Below, piece by piece: positions 14,925 through 24,066 of a stretch of 64,000 bases of DNA. The translations under genes were made by a program, and so were the position numbers. The DNA lies in NCBI GenBank assembly GCA_046350355.1, contig JAXMAN010000001.1:186001-250000 (forward strand), given 5' to 3'. The notes below the pieces were generated by a model. The model saw only the letters and a program-made list of their open reading frames with translations, was not told where the DNA came from and did no database searches. This stretch comes from UBA966 sp046350355 (GTDB lineage Bacteria; Planctomycetota; Phycisphaerae; Phycisphaerales; SM1A02). The stretch's first letter is position 1, and each line of letters begins with the position of its first letter.

Positions 14925-17900
14925 CTACTGCGCCGCCGGCACCGCCTCCGCCGGATCCGCCGGCGCCACCGCTTCCACGGGCTCGATGCGCCGCACGCCC
15001 TCGACGAGCGCGGACTCCGCGAGCGCGCGCACCGGGATGCGCGCGATCAGCAGCAGGCCGCCGTCGGCGAGCGTCTTCTGCGTCTCGACCTGCACGCCCA
15101 GCGCGCGCAGGCGCTCGAGCGCCTCCGGCCGCGCGGAGATCGCCACATGCACCGCGTCCTGCACCACCAGCGACGCGAGGTCCGCATGCAGCGGCGGGAG
15201 CTTCGCGCGCTCGTCGGCGTTGAGGCGGCCGAAGAGCGCGAGCGCGAGCAGCCGTCGCTCGAGCACGCGTGCCAGGCGGTCGCGCGAGGCTTCCGGGAGC
15301 ACGGGCGTCTTCGCGGGGGCGAACGACTTCGCGTCGGGCGCGGGGGCGGCGCCGGACGCGGGCTCGGCGGTGGGCGCCGGCGCATGGGTGGGCGCGGGTG
15401 CGGCAGCGGGGGCAGCGGGCGCGGGTGCGGCTGCATCCTTGACGGCGCCACCAGAGGTCCCGGCGCCGCCGGGCACGCCGGCCTCGCTCGTGCGGGATTT
15501 CGCAGCGTCAGCCGGGGGCGCGGCGGGGGCAGCGGGCGCCGCAGAGACGGGCGGCGGCGGGGGCGGCGGCGGGGGCGGCGGCGGAAGCGCCACTCCCCCC
15601 GCTGCCGGCGCGTTCGTCGCGCCCGTTGCGCCGCGGACGCCGCCGTAGAGCGGCGTGCCGGCGACGGTCGCCGCGGGATCCGACTTCTTGAGCGCATCGC
15701 GGTAGACCGGATCCACTCGGCGCACGCGCTGCTCGCCGGCATTGCCAGGCGCCAGGCCACCACCGCCACCACCGAAGCCGCTCGTCGGAAGCACCGCGCC
15801 GCCGGCGGGCTTTCCCTTCGCGGACGCCGCAGCGCCACCGGCCGCGCGGTCATCGAGCTTCGTACCCGCCCAGCGGCCGAGCTTCTCCGACTCCTCGCGC
15901 ACGACGACCGCGTCGACGGCGGACTCCTGCTTGCGCGTCCCGTCGAGCGCCAGATCCAGCCGGTCGCCGCCCGAGCCGGCGCCGCCCGCGGCATCCGCGC
16001 CCAGCGCGCAGCCGACCGCGTAGGCAATGGGCTCGTTCGCCCAGCGGTCGCCGAAGAAGCCGTCGAAGCGCGTGCCCTCGGGCAGCTCGACGGGGATCGT
16101 CACGAGCATGGGACGGCCGTTGCTCACCACCTTCGTGCGCTCGACGGCGACGAAGCTCGTGTACGGCGTCATGATCTGGTACTGCTCGCCCAGCGAGACG
16201 ACGCTCGCCTTGATCTCCAGCGGAAGCGTCTGCTGCTCCACCTGCGCCAGGTGCGGCGCGAGCACCGCGTCGACCTTCGCGCGCGCCCAGAGCTGCGGGA
16301 GCAGCCCCGAGGCGTCGCCCGCGAGCGGCGCGACCGGCAGCGTGAGCGGGATGCGGCGCTCGTAGGGGCCCGCGCCGGTGCGGCCGCGCACGACGAGCGT
16401 GCCCGTGCCGCCGTTGTGGTAGCGCGCGTGCAGCACCATCGGCTGCGCGTCGAAGAGGTCCGGCAGGAGCGCGCCCGCGGGGAGCACCTCCTCGAGCTCC
16501 ACGCCCTCGGCGCTGACCGAGATGTCCGCCAGCAGCGGCGTCTGCATGCGGCGCGTGAGGCGCTTGACCGCGGCGTCGGCGTCGTCCGCCAGCAGCACGA
16601 TGTCGCAGGCGCCGCGGCCGCGCAGGGCCATCTCCTGGAGGAGGTAGCGGTTGACGCTCGTGCCGATGCCCAGCGTGAAGACGCGCGTGGTGCCCGCGTG
16701 CTTCGCGACGGCGTCGATGATGCCCTGGTCGTTGCCGACGAAGCCGTCGGTGAGGAAGATCGCCAGGCGCATCGGGGCGGCGGTGGGTGCGGCGGCGGGT
16801 TCGCCGTGCGCGTCGTCGCCGGCGCGCGCGGCCTCGCCACGCGCCGCGTCGCCACCCGCGCCGGCGGGGCGCACGGGCGTGTTCGCAGGCACGCTCTGCC
16901 CGCCCTGGGGCGGCGCGGTCTGCGGCGACATCGGCATCTGCACCAGCGCCGCCTCGATCGCCTTCATCATTTCGGTGCCGCCGCCGGAGCGCGCGCCGTC
17001 GATCCAGCGCCTGGCCTCCTCGATGTTCTGCGGCGTCGCGGGACGCAGCTTCGGCCAGAGAATCTTCGTGTCGCCCGCGAAGGTGACGAGGTTGAAGGTG
17101 TCGCCCGCGCGCATCTGCGTGAGCGCCAGGCGCATGAGCTCCTTGGACTTCTCGATCGGGAAGCCGTTCATGCTCCCCGAGGTGTCGATGACGAAGACCA
17201 GCTCGCGCGGGAGGACCTGCGCGGCCTCGACGCGCGCCGGCGGATTGAGCACGACGGTCACGAAGCCGTCGGGACGGCCCGCGATGCCCGGCGCGTCCGG
17301 CCGCGCGCGCACGCCGGCGAAGGTTCCCTCGAGGATCTGCGATCCCTTGAGCGACCAGCGCAGGACGAAGTCGCGGTTGGGGATCTCCTTGCCGCCGCGC
17401 AGCGCGAAGCGGGCGCGGCTGTCGCCGGTCCACTGCACGTCGACGCCGTGCTGCACGGAGACCGCCTCGGCGACGGGGGCGCCGCCCGCGTCGAGGTCGA
17501 CGCTGACGCTGATGTCGTGGCCCGCGCGCACGCTCGGGCGCGTCGGCATTGGCGTGATGCGCGAGGCGTCGGGGACCTGCCCGGTGTTGGGGCTGAAGCC
17601 CGCGCCCGCGGGGGCGCGCGCGACCAGCAGGAACCAGCGGCCGCCGACCTCGCCCATGCCGTCGGTGAAGAGCGTGCCGGGCTCGCTGGAGCCGTCGGCA
17701 TAGGTGACGGTGAAGCCGACCGAGGCGGGCACGTCGCCGGCGCGGCGCGGCGCCTCGATGGGCACCGCCGCGCCGAGCGCCTGCAGCAGCGCGGGGGCGT
17801 TCGCGGGGAGCGCGGGCGCCTGCGGCAGCGCGGCGAGCGCCGCGAGCTGCTCCGCCGTGAAGGCGATCTGCGCCGGGCCCAGCAGCACGACGCCGGTGCG

Positions 17901-18698
17901 CGCGGTCACGCCCGCCGGAAGCGCGGGCGCGGCCGAGGGCGCGCCGGGGATGTAGCGCGGGCCGACGGTCATCGGGAAGGCGAACTCGTAGACGCCGTCG
18001 CGCGCCGAGAGGGTCTCGATGTACGAGATCTCGACGTCGACCTTCGCGCCGGGGGCGATGTTCGCCACGCTCTGCGTGAAGATGTTGGGCCGCTCCTGCT
18101 CGAGCAGGCTGGCGACGAAGCCCGCCGCGCGCGCGGACTCGTAGATCGCGCGCGCCAGGCTGCGCTCCTTCACGACGCCGTCGACGATGCGCTCGCCGGA
18201 GGAGTCGCGCACGGTCATGCGCATGCGGTCGACCGCGCCGCGGTCGCTCAGCGGGAAGGTGTAGACCGCCTCGATCGCGGTCGGGTAGGGATTCTCGAAG
18301 CGCTGCACGAGCGTGACGCGCGTGAACGGGCCGCTGATCTGCGCGCGCACGTCGGTGTGGGTGAGCGCGCAGGGACCCATCAGGCCGCCGCGCGCGTCGA
18401 AGGCCTCCAGGCGGCCGCCGTCGGGCAGCATCGCCAGGCCGCCCGCGGCGGAGGCGGTGCCCTGGCGCACGGGGAAGAGGATCGCGGCGGTGACCGCGAG
18501 CGCGATGATCGCGGCGGAGGCGAGCCCACCGCGCATCCAGCGGCGCAGCGGGTGCGCGCCGGCGCGCGCGGAGCCGTCGGCGGCGGCGAGCACGCGGCCG
18601 CGCGCGGCCTGCGCGTGCGCGCGGTTCTGCTCGTGCCAGGTCCGCAGCAGCGGATCGAGTCCGTCGTTGGGGAGCTCCTCGGGAGTCTGCGGGTTCAT
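14925..18698 (-). CDS. VIT and von Willebrand A domain membrane protein
   Basis: The 1257-residue protein starts with about 55 polar residues and one transmembrane helix (ASAAIIALAVTAAILF). A VIT domain follows (VTLVQRFENPYPTAIEAVYTFPL), then a vWA domain with MIDAS motif DTSGSM at about residue 505, then a long Pro/Ala/Gly-rich linker with a run of twelve prolines (GC-rich DNA near 15551-15585). The C-terminal domain of about 120 residues is unrecognised. The start is the ATG inside the ATGA overlap with the sigma gene. Position and topology suggest that the cytosolic N-terminus acts as an anti-sigma region while VIT/vWA sense or bind outside the membrane (inference). The frame is also open upstream, as a shadow of the sigma gene. 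Confidence 0.85.
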   Translation of the reverse strand: MNPQTPEELPNDGLDPLLRTWHEQNRAHAQAARGRVLAAADGSARAGAHPLRRWMRGGLASAAIIALAVTAAILFPVRQGTASAAGGLAMLPDGGRLEAFDARGGLMGPCALTHTDVRAQISGPFTRVTLVQRFENPYPTAIEAVYTFPLSDRGAVDRMRMTVRDSSGERIVDGVVKERSLARAIYESARAAGFVASLLEQERPNIFTQSVANIAPGAKVDVEISYIETLSARDGVYEFAFPMTVGPRYIPGAPSAAPALPAGVTARTGVVLLGPAQIAFTAEQLAALAALPQAPALPANAPALLQALGAAVPIEAPRRAGDVPASVGFTVTYADGSSEPGTLFTDGMGEVGGRWFLLVARAPAGAGFSPNTGQVPDASRITPMPTRPSVRAGHDISVSVDLDAGGAPVAEAVSVQHGVDVQWTGDSRARFALRGGKEIPNRDFVLRWSLKGSQILEGTFAGVRARPDAPGIAGRPDGFVTVVLNPPARVEAAQVLPRELVFVIDTSGSMNGFPIEKSKELMRLALTQMRAGDTFNLVTFAGDTKILWPKLRPATPQNIEEARRWIDGARSGGGTEMMKAIEAALVQMPMSPQTAPPQGGQSVPANTPVRPAGAGGDAARGEAARAGDDAHGEPAAAPTAAPMRLAIFLTDGFVGNDQGIIDAVAKHAGTTRVFTLGIGTSVNRYLLQEMALRGRGACDIVLLADDADAAVKRLTRRMQTPLLADISVSAEGVELEEVLPAGALLPDLFDAQPMVLHARYHNGGTGTLVVRGRTGAGPYERRIPLTLPVAPLAGDASGLLPQLWARAKVDAVLAPHLAQVEQQTLPLEIKASVVSLGEQYQIMTPYTSFVAVERTKVVSNGRPMLVTIPVELPEGTRFDGFFGDRWANEPIAYAVGCALGADAAGGAGSGGDRLDLALDGTRKQESAVDAVVVREESEKLGRWAGTKLDDRAAGGAAASAKGKPAGGAVLPTSGFGGGGGGLAPGNAGEQRVRRVDPVYRDALKKSDPAATVAGTPLYGGVRGATGATNAPAAGGVALPPPPPPPPPPPPVSAAPAAPAAPPADAAKSRTSEAGVPGGAGTSGGAVKDAAAPAPAAPAAAPAPTHAPAPTAEPASGAAPAPDAKSFAPAKTPVLPEASRDRLARVLERRLLALALFGRLNADERAKLPPLHADLASLVVQDAVHVAISARPEALERLRALGVQVETQKTLADGGLLLIARIPVRALAESALVEGVRRIEPVEAVAPADPAEAVPAAQ

Positions 18699-19276
18699 GC
18701 CGTCACCTCCTGCTGCATGAGCTGGGCCAGGTGCGCGCGGGCGCGCGCCAGAAGCTTGTAGTAGGCGCTGCGCGAGAGGCCCAGGGCCCCCGCCGCCGCC
18801 GTCACCGGATCGTGTTCGAGGTACTGGATGTGGATCGCGAGCCGCTCGTCGTCGGGAAGCTGGTCGAGCGCGCTGCCCAGTCGCGTGAGCTCCTCGGCAT
18901 GCGCGGCGCGGGTCTCGGGCGCGGCGGCGTCGGGCGCGGTCTCCGGCGCGGACTCCTGCGCGACCAGGCGCAGGCGGCGCGAGTAGCGCCCCGCGCTGCG
19001 GCGGCGCTCGCGCGTCACGAAGCTGGCGATCTGGAGCAGCCACTTGCGGAAGCCGCGGCAGTCCTCCACCGCGGAAAGCCGGTCGTGCGCTCGGATGAAG
19101 GTCTCCTGCATGGCGTCCTCGCAATCGGCGGCGGACGCGCCGGCGCCTCGCCGGCAGAAGGAGAGCACCACGGCCGCGTGCCGGTCGTAGAGCCGGTCAA
19201 ACGCGCGCCGGTCGCCGGCGGCCAGTGCCGCGAGGTCGGTGCAATCGTCCGTCACCACCGAGGAATGGCCGGTCAC
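18695..19276 (-). CDS. ECF-family RNA polymerase sigma factor
   Basis: The 193-residue protein has sigma region 2 (RRAFDRLYDRHAAVVLSFC, DCEDAMQETFIRAHDRL, RKWLLQIASFVTRERRRS) and region 4 (LDQLPDDERLAIHIQYLEHDPVTAAAGALGLSRSAYYKLLARA, quoted here only as the helix-turn-helix region). The start is the GTG at 19276. It is translationally coupled (ATGA) to the VIT/vWA membrane gene, which probably controls its activity. The pairing is typical of planctomycete ECF systems; target genes are unknown. Confidence 0.9.
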   Translation of the reverse strand: MTGHSSVVTDDCTDLAALAAGDRRAFDRLYDRHAAVVLSFCRRGAGASAADCEDAMQETFIRAHDRLSAVEDCRGFRKWLLQIASFVTRERRRSAGRYSRRLRLVAQESAPETAPDAAAPETRAAHAEELTRLGSALDQLPDDERLAIHIQYLEHDPVTAAAGALGLSRSAYYKLLARARAHLAQLMQQEVTA

Positions 19277-19375
19277 GGCGTGCAGTCTCCCAGCAGGTGC
19301 GTGGATGCGTGCGGATGCGCCCCCGCCCGTGCGGGGCGCGCGAACAGCCCGGGCTTGCGCGATGGTCCGTCGCGG

Positions 19376-21100
19376 TCAGCTGCGCGCGCCGCGCTGGCCG
19401 CGGTCGCCGCCCTTGCCCGGGCCCTTGCCGGGCTCGCCGCCCGCGGGGGCCCCGCCGGGAGCGCCGCCGCCCGCGCCGCCGCGGCCACCGCCCGAGCCGG
19501 TGTTCTCCGCGGCCGCCAGCTTCTCGAAGTCCAGCACGGCGGTGACCTCGTCCTTCTTCGGCTCGCGCAGGAGGACCTGGTCCCCCTCGGTCAGGCCGCT
19601 GAGGATCTCGACCTCCAGCTCGCTCGCGCGGCCGAGCTTCACCTGCCGCTGCGCGTAGCCGGAGCCATCGGGGACATAGACGTAGCTCACGGGACCCTGG
19701 CGGAAGACCGACTGGATCGGCACGCTGAGCGCGTCGTGCACGCGGTCGAGGAGGATCTCGGCCTTGCAGCGCATGCTCGGCTTGAGCCCCAGCTTCGGGT
19801 CGACGTCCAGGACGACCTTCACCGTGTAGTCGCGGCGGTTCGGGTCGCGCCAGCCGCCGCTCTCGGCGAGCACGCTGACGCCGGTCACCTCGCCGCGCAG
19901 CGGGATGTTCGGGATCGAGTCGCTCCAGACGGTGACGCCCTGCCCCTTCTTGATGCGGCCCGAGAGCGCCTCGCTCACCTTGAGGTTCGCCATCATCACG
20001 CTGGTGTCGGGGAGGACGATGACCAGCTCGTTGGGCTTGAGCTCGGTGCCGACCTGCGGCGGCTGCGTGTCGCCGCCGCCGCGGCCCATGCCGCCGCCGG
20101 AGTCGAGGCTCGTCGCGTAGACGACCAGTCCGTCGGTGGGGGCGATCACATGGCAGTAGCCGTGCTGCGTGCGGAGCTGGTCCAGCCGCTCCTTCGCGCT
20201 CTGCGCCTTGAAGCGCGCGCTCTCCACCTCGGCGCGCAGCTTGGTGAGCTCCGCGTCGGCGCGCTGCTCGACGCGCTGGCGCTCGGCGCGCGCCTGGTCG
20301 AGGTCGCTCTGCTTCTTCGCGCGGTCCTGCTTGTACTGGAAGGACTCGTAGACCTCCATGTCCAGCCGGCACTGCTTGACCTTGGCGTCCCCCTGGATCT
20401 TCGCCATGCGGTCCTTCTCGTAGTCGTCGCGGCTGATGAAGCCCTTCTCGACGAGCACCTTCGCCTCGCCGAAGCGGCGGTCCAGGCGCTCCTTGTCGAT
20501 CTCCGCGGTCTCGAGGGCGGTCTTGAGCGTCTCGCGCTTGGAGACGACCTCGCCCTTCTCCCACGCCTCGAGCGCGAGCTGCGCGAGCTCGACGGCGAGC
20601 TCCGCCTTCTCGATCTCGCTCTGCTTCTGGTTCTCGCGGATCGCCAGCGTCTGCTCGGCGGCGATCACGCTGCTCCCCTCGGTCTTGGCCTTGTCCTCGG
20701 CGTCCTTGATCTTGTTGAGGATCTCGTCCTCGCTCAGGCGCAGGAGGGTGTCGCCCTTCTTCACCGAGCGCCCCTCGGGGCAGATCTCGGTGATGATCGC
20801 GCGCCCCTCCATCTTGTTGCGCACCTCGATCTGCCGCGACGCGGCGAGCTCGCCGGTCACGGGGATGATCATGTCGAAGTCGCCCTTGTCGGCGACGAAG
20901 AGGTCGCGCGCGCCGGAGCGTCCGGTGGTGGAGCCCCCGCGGGGCGAGGCCGCGCCGGAGCCGGGGCCGGCGCCGGGGCCGCCCGCGCCGCCGCCGCCGC
21001 CCGATCCCCCGCCCGACTGCGTGAACGCAAGCAGCCCGCCCACGCCCAGCAGGAGGGTCGCGGCGGTGCCGGTGAGGAGGATGGTCGTGGTGCGCTTCAT
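19376..21100 (-). CDS. Efflux membrane fusion protein (HlyD/MacA type)
   Basis: The 574-residue periplasmic adaptor of a tripartite exporter has an N-terminal membrane anchor (TTTILLTGTAATLLLGVGG), a long Gly/Ser-rich linker (about 30-60), a biotinyl-lipoyl-like half (GRSVKKGDTLLRL), a coiled-coil hairpin (about residues 130-330, Glu/Lys/Gln-rich) and beta-barrel and membrane-proximal domains (CHVIAPTDGLVVY, MRCKAEILL, SVPIQSVFRQG). The C-terminus is a Gly/Pro/Lys-rich low-complexity tail. It sits 93 bp downstream of a TolC-like gene, but no ABC or RND pump gene follows in the window. Confidence 0.88.
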   Translation of the reverse strand: MKRTTTILLTGTAATLLLGVGGLLAFTQSGGGSGGGGGAGGPGAGPGSGAASPRGGSTTGRSGARDLFVADKGDFDMIIPVTGELAASRQIEVRNKMEGRAIITEICPEGRSVKKGDTLLRLSEDEILNKIKDAEDKAKTEGSSVIAAEQTLAIRENQKQSEIEKAELAVELAQLALEAWEKGEVVSKRETLKTALETAEIDKERLDRRFGEAKVLVEKGFISRDDYEKDRMAKIQGDAKVKQCRLDMEVYESFQYKQDRAKKQSDLDQARAERQRVEQRADAELTKLRAEVESARFKAQSAKERLDQLRTQHGYCHVIAPTDGLVVYATSLDSGGGMGRGGGDTQPPQVGTELKPNELVIVLPDTSVMMANLKVSEALSGRIKKGQGVTVWSDSIPNIPLRGEVTGVSVLAESGGWRDPNRRDYTVKVVLDVDPKLGLKPSMRCKAEILLDRVHDALSVPIQSVFRQGPVSYVYVPDGSGYAQRQVKLGRASELEVEILSGLTEGDQVLLREPKKDEVTAVLDFEKLAAAENTGSGGGRGGAGGGAPGGAPAGGEPGKGPGKGGDRGQRGARS

Positions 21101-21193
21101 GCGGGGCTGGGGAGTCTCGGTCGGACGATTGTTGCGCGGTCGCGGGTCCGGTGCAACGCCGCGGGCGGGATTTTCATGCCTGCGGGAGCGGGA

Positions 21194-23041
21194 TCACTTC
21201 ACGGGTGGGGCCGAAAGCGGCAGGGAGAGGGCGGTTCCGCGCTGGACCACCAGCGGGCGGTCGCCCGGGAGCTGGATCGAGCCGTCGCCGATGACGCGCA
21301 TCTGCCCGCTGGCGACGAGGTACGCCAGGATCGCGAGCTGCAGGTCGCGCTTGGCGCGGTCGCGCGAGTCCTGCGCCTGGCCGAGGGCGTCGACGGCGTC
21401 GGTGGTGTCGCGCGGCGTCGCGCGGTCGGGGGCCGCGTCGATGGAGGCCTGCCGGTTCTGCGCGACCTTGATGTTGCGCTCGGCGAGCCGGTAGCTGAAG
21501 AGGCTCTTGTCGATGCCGCGCACCGCCGCGCGCACCTGCGCCGCGGCGTCGTCGCGGAAGTTCACGTAGTTGCGGATGCCCGTCTCCAGCACCACCTGCG
21601 CCGAGCGCAGCGCGGCCTGCTCGTTCACCTGGTTCATCGGAATGGTCATCACGATGCCGGCAGTGGCGTCGGTGTTCTCGAAGGTCAGGTTCACGACGTC
21701 CTGGTACTGCGTCGAGCCGATGGGCTGCACCAGCGTGCCGGTGACGCGCAGCTCCGGGAGCAGGCCGTTCTTGGCGATGTCCACCTGGCGCTTGAGGTCG
21801 TCGAGCTGGTCGCGCAGGTTCTGCACGTCCAGGCGCAGGTCCAGCGCCGTGCGCACGGCCTGGTCGGGGTCGACCTCGGGGACGGGCAGGTCGAGCATCT
21901 CCGGCTCGATCACCACCGGCGTGTCGACGTCGACGCCGATCTTCACCTTGAACTCGTCGACGGCCAGGCGGTACGCCTCCTCCAGGCCCGCGAGGCGGTC
22001 CATCGAGAAGAGCGTGCGCTGGCTGGCGAGGTCCGCCTGGAAGGGCACCTGGCGGCCCGCGGCGACGAGCGCCTGCTCGCGGCGCTCGATGAAGCGCAGC
22101 CGCTCCACCTGCTGGCGCAGGTTGTTGATGATCTGCTGCTGGACGGTGATGTCCAGGTAGGCGCGCGTGACCTCCAGCGCGAAGCGGCGCCGGAAATCCT
22201 CGTAGTTGCGCGCGGAATAGACCATGTTGCGCTGCGCCTGGATCAGCGGCGCGCTCGCGACCAGGCCGGCGCCCTTGAGGAAGGGGAACTCCGCGCTGAG
22301 CGTCAGGAAGGAGCCGATGAGCGTCGGGTCCCCCAGCGAGTTCGCGAGCTGCTCCGTCCAGGTGGTCGCGAGCTTGGCGCTGAGCACGCCGCCCAGGGGC
22401 AGGCGCTGCGTCAGCCCCAGGTTGTTGGTCATGTTCAGCGCGGTGTTGTAGACGTCGGGATCGAGCCCCACCACGCCGCCGATGTTGGAGGCGTCGACCA
22501 CGCGGATGTTCGTGCCCACGTCGGCGTTGGGCAGCAGCGCGAAGTAGTTCTCCGCCGTCAGCAGCGCGAGCGCCGAGAGCAGGTACGCCTGCTGCGCCTG
22601 CTGCACCTCGAAGGACTTCCGGAAGGCGAAGGAGAGCGAGGCCTCCAGCGTGAGCGAGAGCGCGTCGTTGGGCACGACGCCCATCGCCTGCATGCGGCCG
22701 ATGACCGCCTGCGTCTCCAGCTCGCGCTCCTTGCGGTCGCGGAAGGTCAGCTCCTTCGCGGAGGGGTTGTTGGTGAGCGGCGCGCGCAGGTTGGGCGCGT
22801 CCTCGACGAAGTAGTTGCCCTCGTACTTCGAGCGGATGTCCGGGAGGACGGGCTGGCTCGGCGTGCCCGTGTGGTCCGCCGCCTGCTGGATGCGGTTGGC
22901 GGTCTCCTTGTCGATCGCGTCGAGGCCGGGGTAGCAGCCCGAGCACAGGCATGCGACGACCGCCGCGGCGCCGGAGATGGCGCGCAGGAGGCGGTGGCGG
23001 AGCTGTGGCCTCGTCGTTCGCACGGTGGGGCGGGAGGTCAC
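21194..23041 (-). CDS. TolC-family outer membrane efflux lipoprotein
   Basis: The 615-residue protein has a basic N-terminus, a hydrophobic segment and a lipobox ending LCSGC, followed by the duplicated helical barrel of outer membrane efflux proteins (AFRKSFEVQQAQQAYLLSALAL, LEVTRAYLDITVQQQIINNLRQ, ALDLRLDVQNLRDQLDDLKRQ). Long amphipathic helices dominate. The GTG start at 23041 places the lipobox about 35 residues in. With the adjacent membrane fusion protein it would form the outer part of an exporter or type I-like system; the inner-membrane energiser is missing here. Confidence 0.87.
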   Translation of the reverse strand: MTSRPTVRTTRPQLRHRLLRAISGAAAVVACLCSGCYPGLDAIDKETANRIQQAADHTGTPSQPVLPDIRSKYEGNYFVEDAPNLRAPLTNNPSAKELTFRDRKERELETQAVIGRMQAMGVVPNDALSLTLEASLSFAFRKSFEVQQAQQAYLLSALALLTAENYFALLPNADVGTNIRVVDASNIGGVVGLDPDVYNTALNMTNNLGLTQRLPLGGVLSAKLATTWTEQLANSLGDPTLIGSFLTLSAEFPFLKGAGLVASAPLIQAQRNMVYSARNYEDFRRRFALEVTRAYLDITVQQQIINNLRQQVERLRFIERREQALVAAGRQVPFQADLASQRTLFSMDRLAGLEEAYRLAVDEFKVKIGVDVDTPVVIEPEMLDLPVPEVDPDQAVRTALDLRLDVQNLRDQLDDLKRQVDIAKNGLLPELRVTGTLVQPIGSTQYQDVVNLTFENTDATAGIVMTIPMNQVNEQAALRSAQVVLETGIRNYVNFRDDAAAQVRAAVRGIDKSLFSYRLAERNIKVAQNRQASIDAAPDRATPRDTTDAVDALGQAQDSRDRAKRDLQLAILAYLVASGQMRVIGDGSIQLPGDRPLVVQRGTALSLPLSAPPVK

Positions 23042-23165
23042 ATTGTCGGCGGCGCGGTGCCGCGGCGGGGAGACAGTCTCTACCGGCGAGCGCGCGGAGG
23101 GTTCCCGCGCCCTCGCTTCGACGGCCGGCGGGCGTGGGATGCACGCCGCGGCGCGAGTTATCCGA

Positions 23166-24050
23166 TCACTTGGAGGAGGGGTGCCAGATCGTCTTGATCT
23201 CGACGAAGGGCGCCAGGCGCATCGGGCTCGTCCAGCGCTGCTCGTCGGCGAAGTCCTCGTCCGCGGGATGCGTGCAGACGCGCTTGAGGTTCTCCGCGGC
23301 GCCCGCGCGCAGCGTGGCGGCGAGCTCGTCGCCGCAGCAGGCGTGGACGGCGTCGACGTCGCGGTGGCCCGCGATCCAGCCCGCGAGCTCGGCGGCCTCG
23401 CCCGTCAGGATGTTGAGCGCGCCCGCGGGGATGTCCGCGGTGGGCGCGCTCTCGGCGACCAGGAGCGCCCCCAGCGGATGCGCCGGATCGGCGACCGCAA
23501 CGACCGTGCTGCCCGCGCAGAGCGGCGGAAGCACCAGCGAGAGGAAGCCCAGGAGCGGGTGGCGGCCCTCGCACGCGTGGAGCGCGACGCAGACGCCGCT
23601 GGGCTCGGGCATGCTGAAGTTGTGGTACGGGCCCGCGACGGGATTGCGGCTGCCCATGACCTGCGGGTACTTGTCGCACCAGCCGGCCCAGGAGACGACG
23701 CGGTCGATCGAGGCGTCCACCTCGGTCTCGCAGCGGCGGCGCGAGGCGCCCGTCGTCGTGCGCAGCGCCTGCGCGAGGTCGGCGCGGCGGCCCTCGAGCA
23801 TCTCGCCCAGGCGGTAGACGATCTGGCTGCGCAGGTACGCGGTCGCGCCGCTCCAGGCGGGGAAGGCGGCGCGCGCGGCCTCGACGGCGTCGCGCAGGTC
23901 CTTGCGCGAGGCGCGCGAGAGGTGCGCGACGAGCGTGCCGTCGGCGTCGGCGAGCGGAAGCGTGCGGCCGCTCTCGCTGCGCGGGAAGCCGCCGTTGACC
24001 AGGAGCTTCCAGGTCTTCAGGACGGGGATGCGTTCGCTGCTGCGTGCCAT
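23166..24050 (-). CDS. Catalytically incomplete aldehyde dehydrogenase homolog (ALDH16 C-terminal-like)
   Basis: The 294-residue protein covers only the N-terminal coenzyme-binding half of the ALDH fold: SGRTLPLADADG, AVEAARAAFPAWSGATAYLRSQIVYRLGEML, HNFSMPEPSGVCVAL, LPPLCAGSTVVAVAD and IPAGALNILTG. The catalytic Glu and Cys segments are absent. It ends with LAPFVEIKTIWHP, a feature of the second, inactive domain of ALDH16-type two-domain enzymes. It lies 16 bp downstream of a complete ALDH gene, so the pair looks like an ALDH16 split into two genes, the small protein perhaps a structural subunit (inference). Confidence 0.83.
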   Translation of the reverse strand: MARSSERIPVLKTWKLLVNGGFPRSESGRTLPLADADGTLVAHLSRASRKDLRDAVEAARAAFPAWSGATAYLRSQIVYRLGEMLEGRRADLAQALRTTTGASRRRCETEVDASIDRVVSWAGWCDKYPQVMGSRNPVAGPYHNFSMPEPSGVCVALHACEGRHPLLGFLSLVLPPLCAGSTVVAVADPAHPLGALLVAESAPTADIPAGALNILTGEAAELAGWIAGHRDVDAVHACCGDELAATLRAGAAENLKRVCTHPADEDFADEQRWTSPMRLAPFVEIKTIWHPSSK

Positions 24051-24066
24051 GGTGGTTCGCTCGTGC

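Noticed and set aside
15551..15585. GGC/GGG-rich run as a G-quadruplex or regulatory element
   Set aside because: It is the codon run for twelve consecutive prolines in the VIT/vWA linker, which is sufficient explanation.
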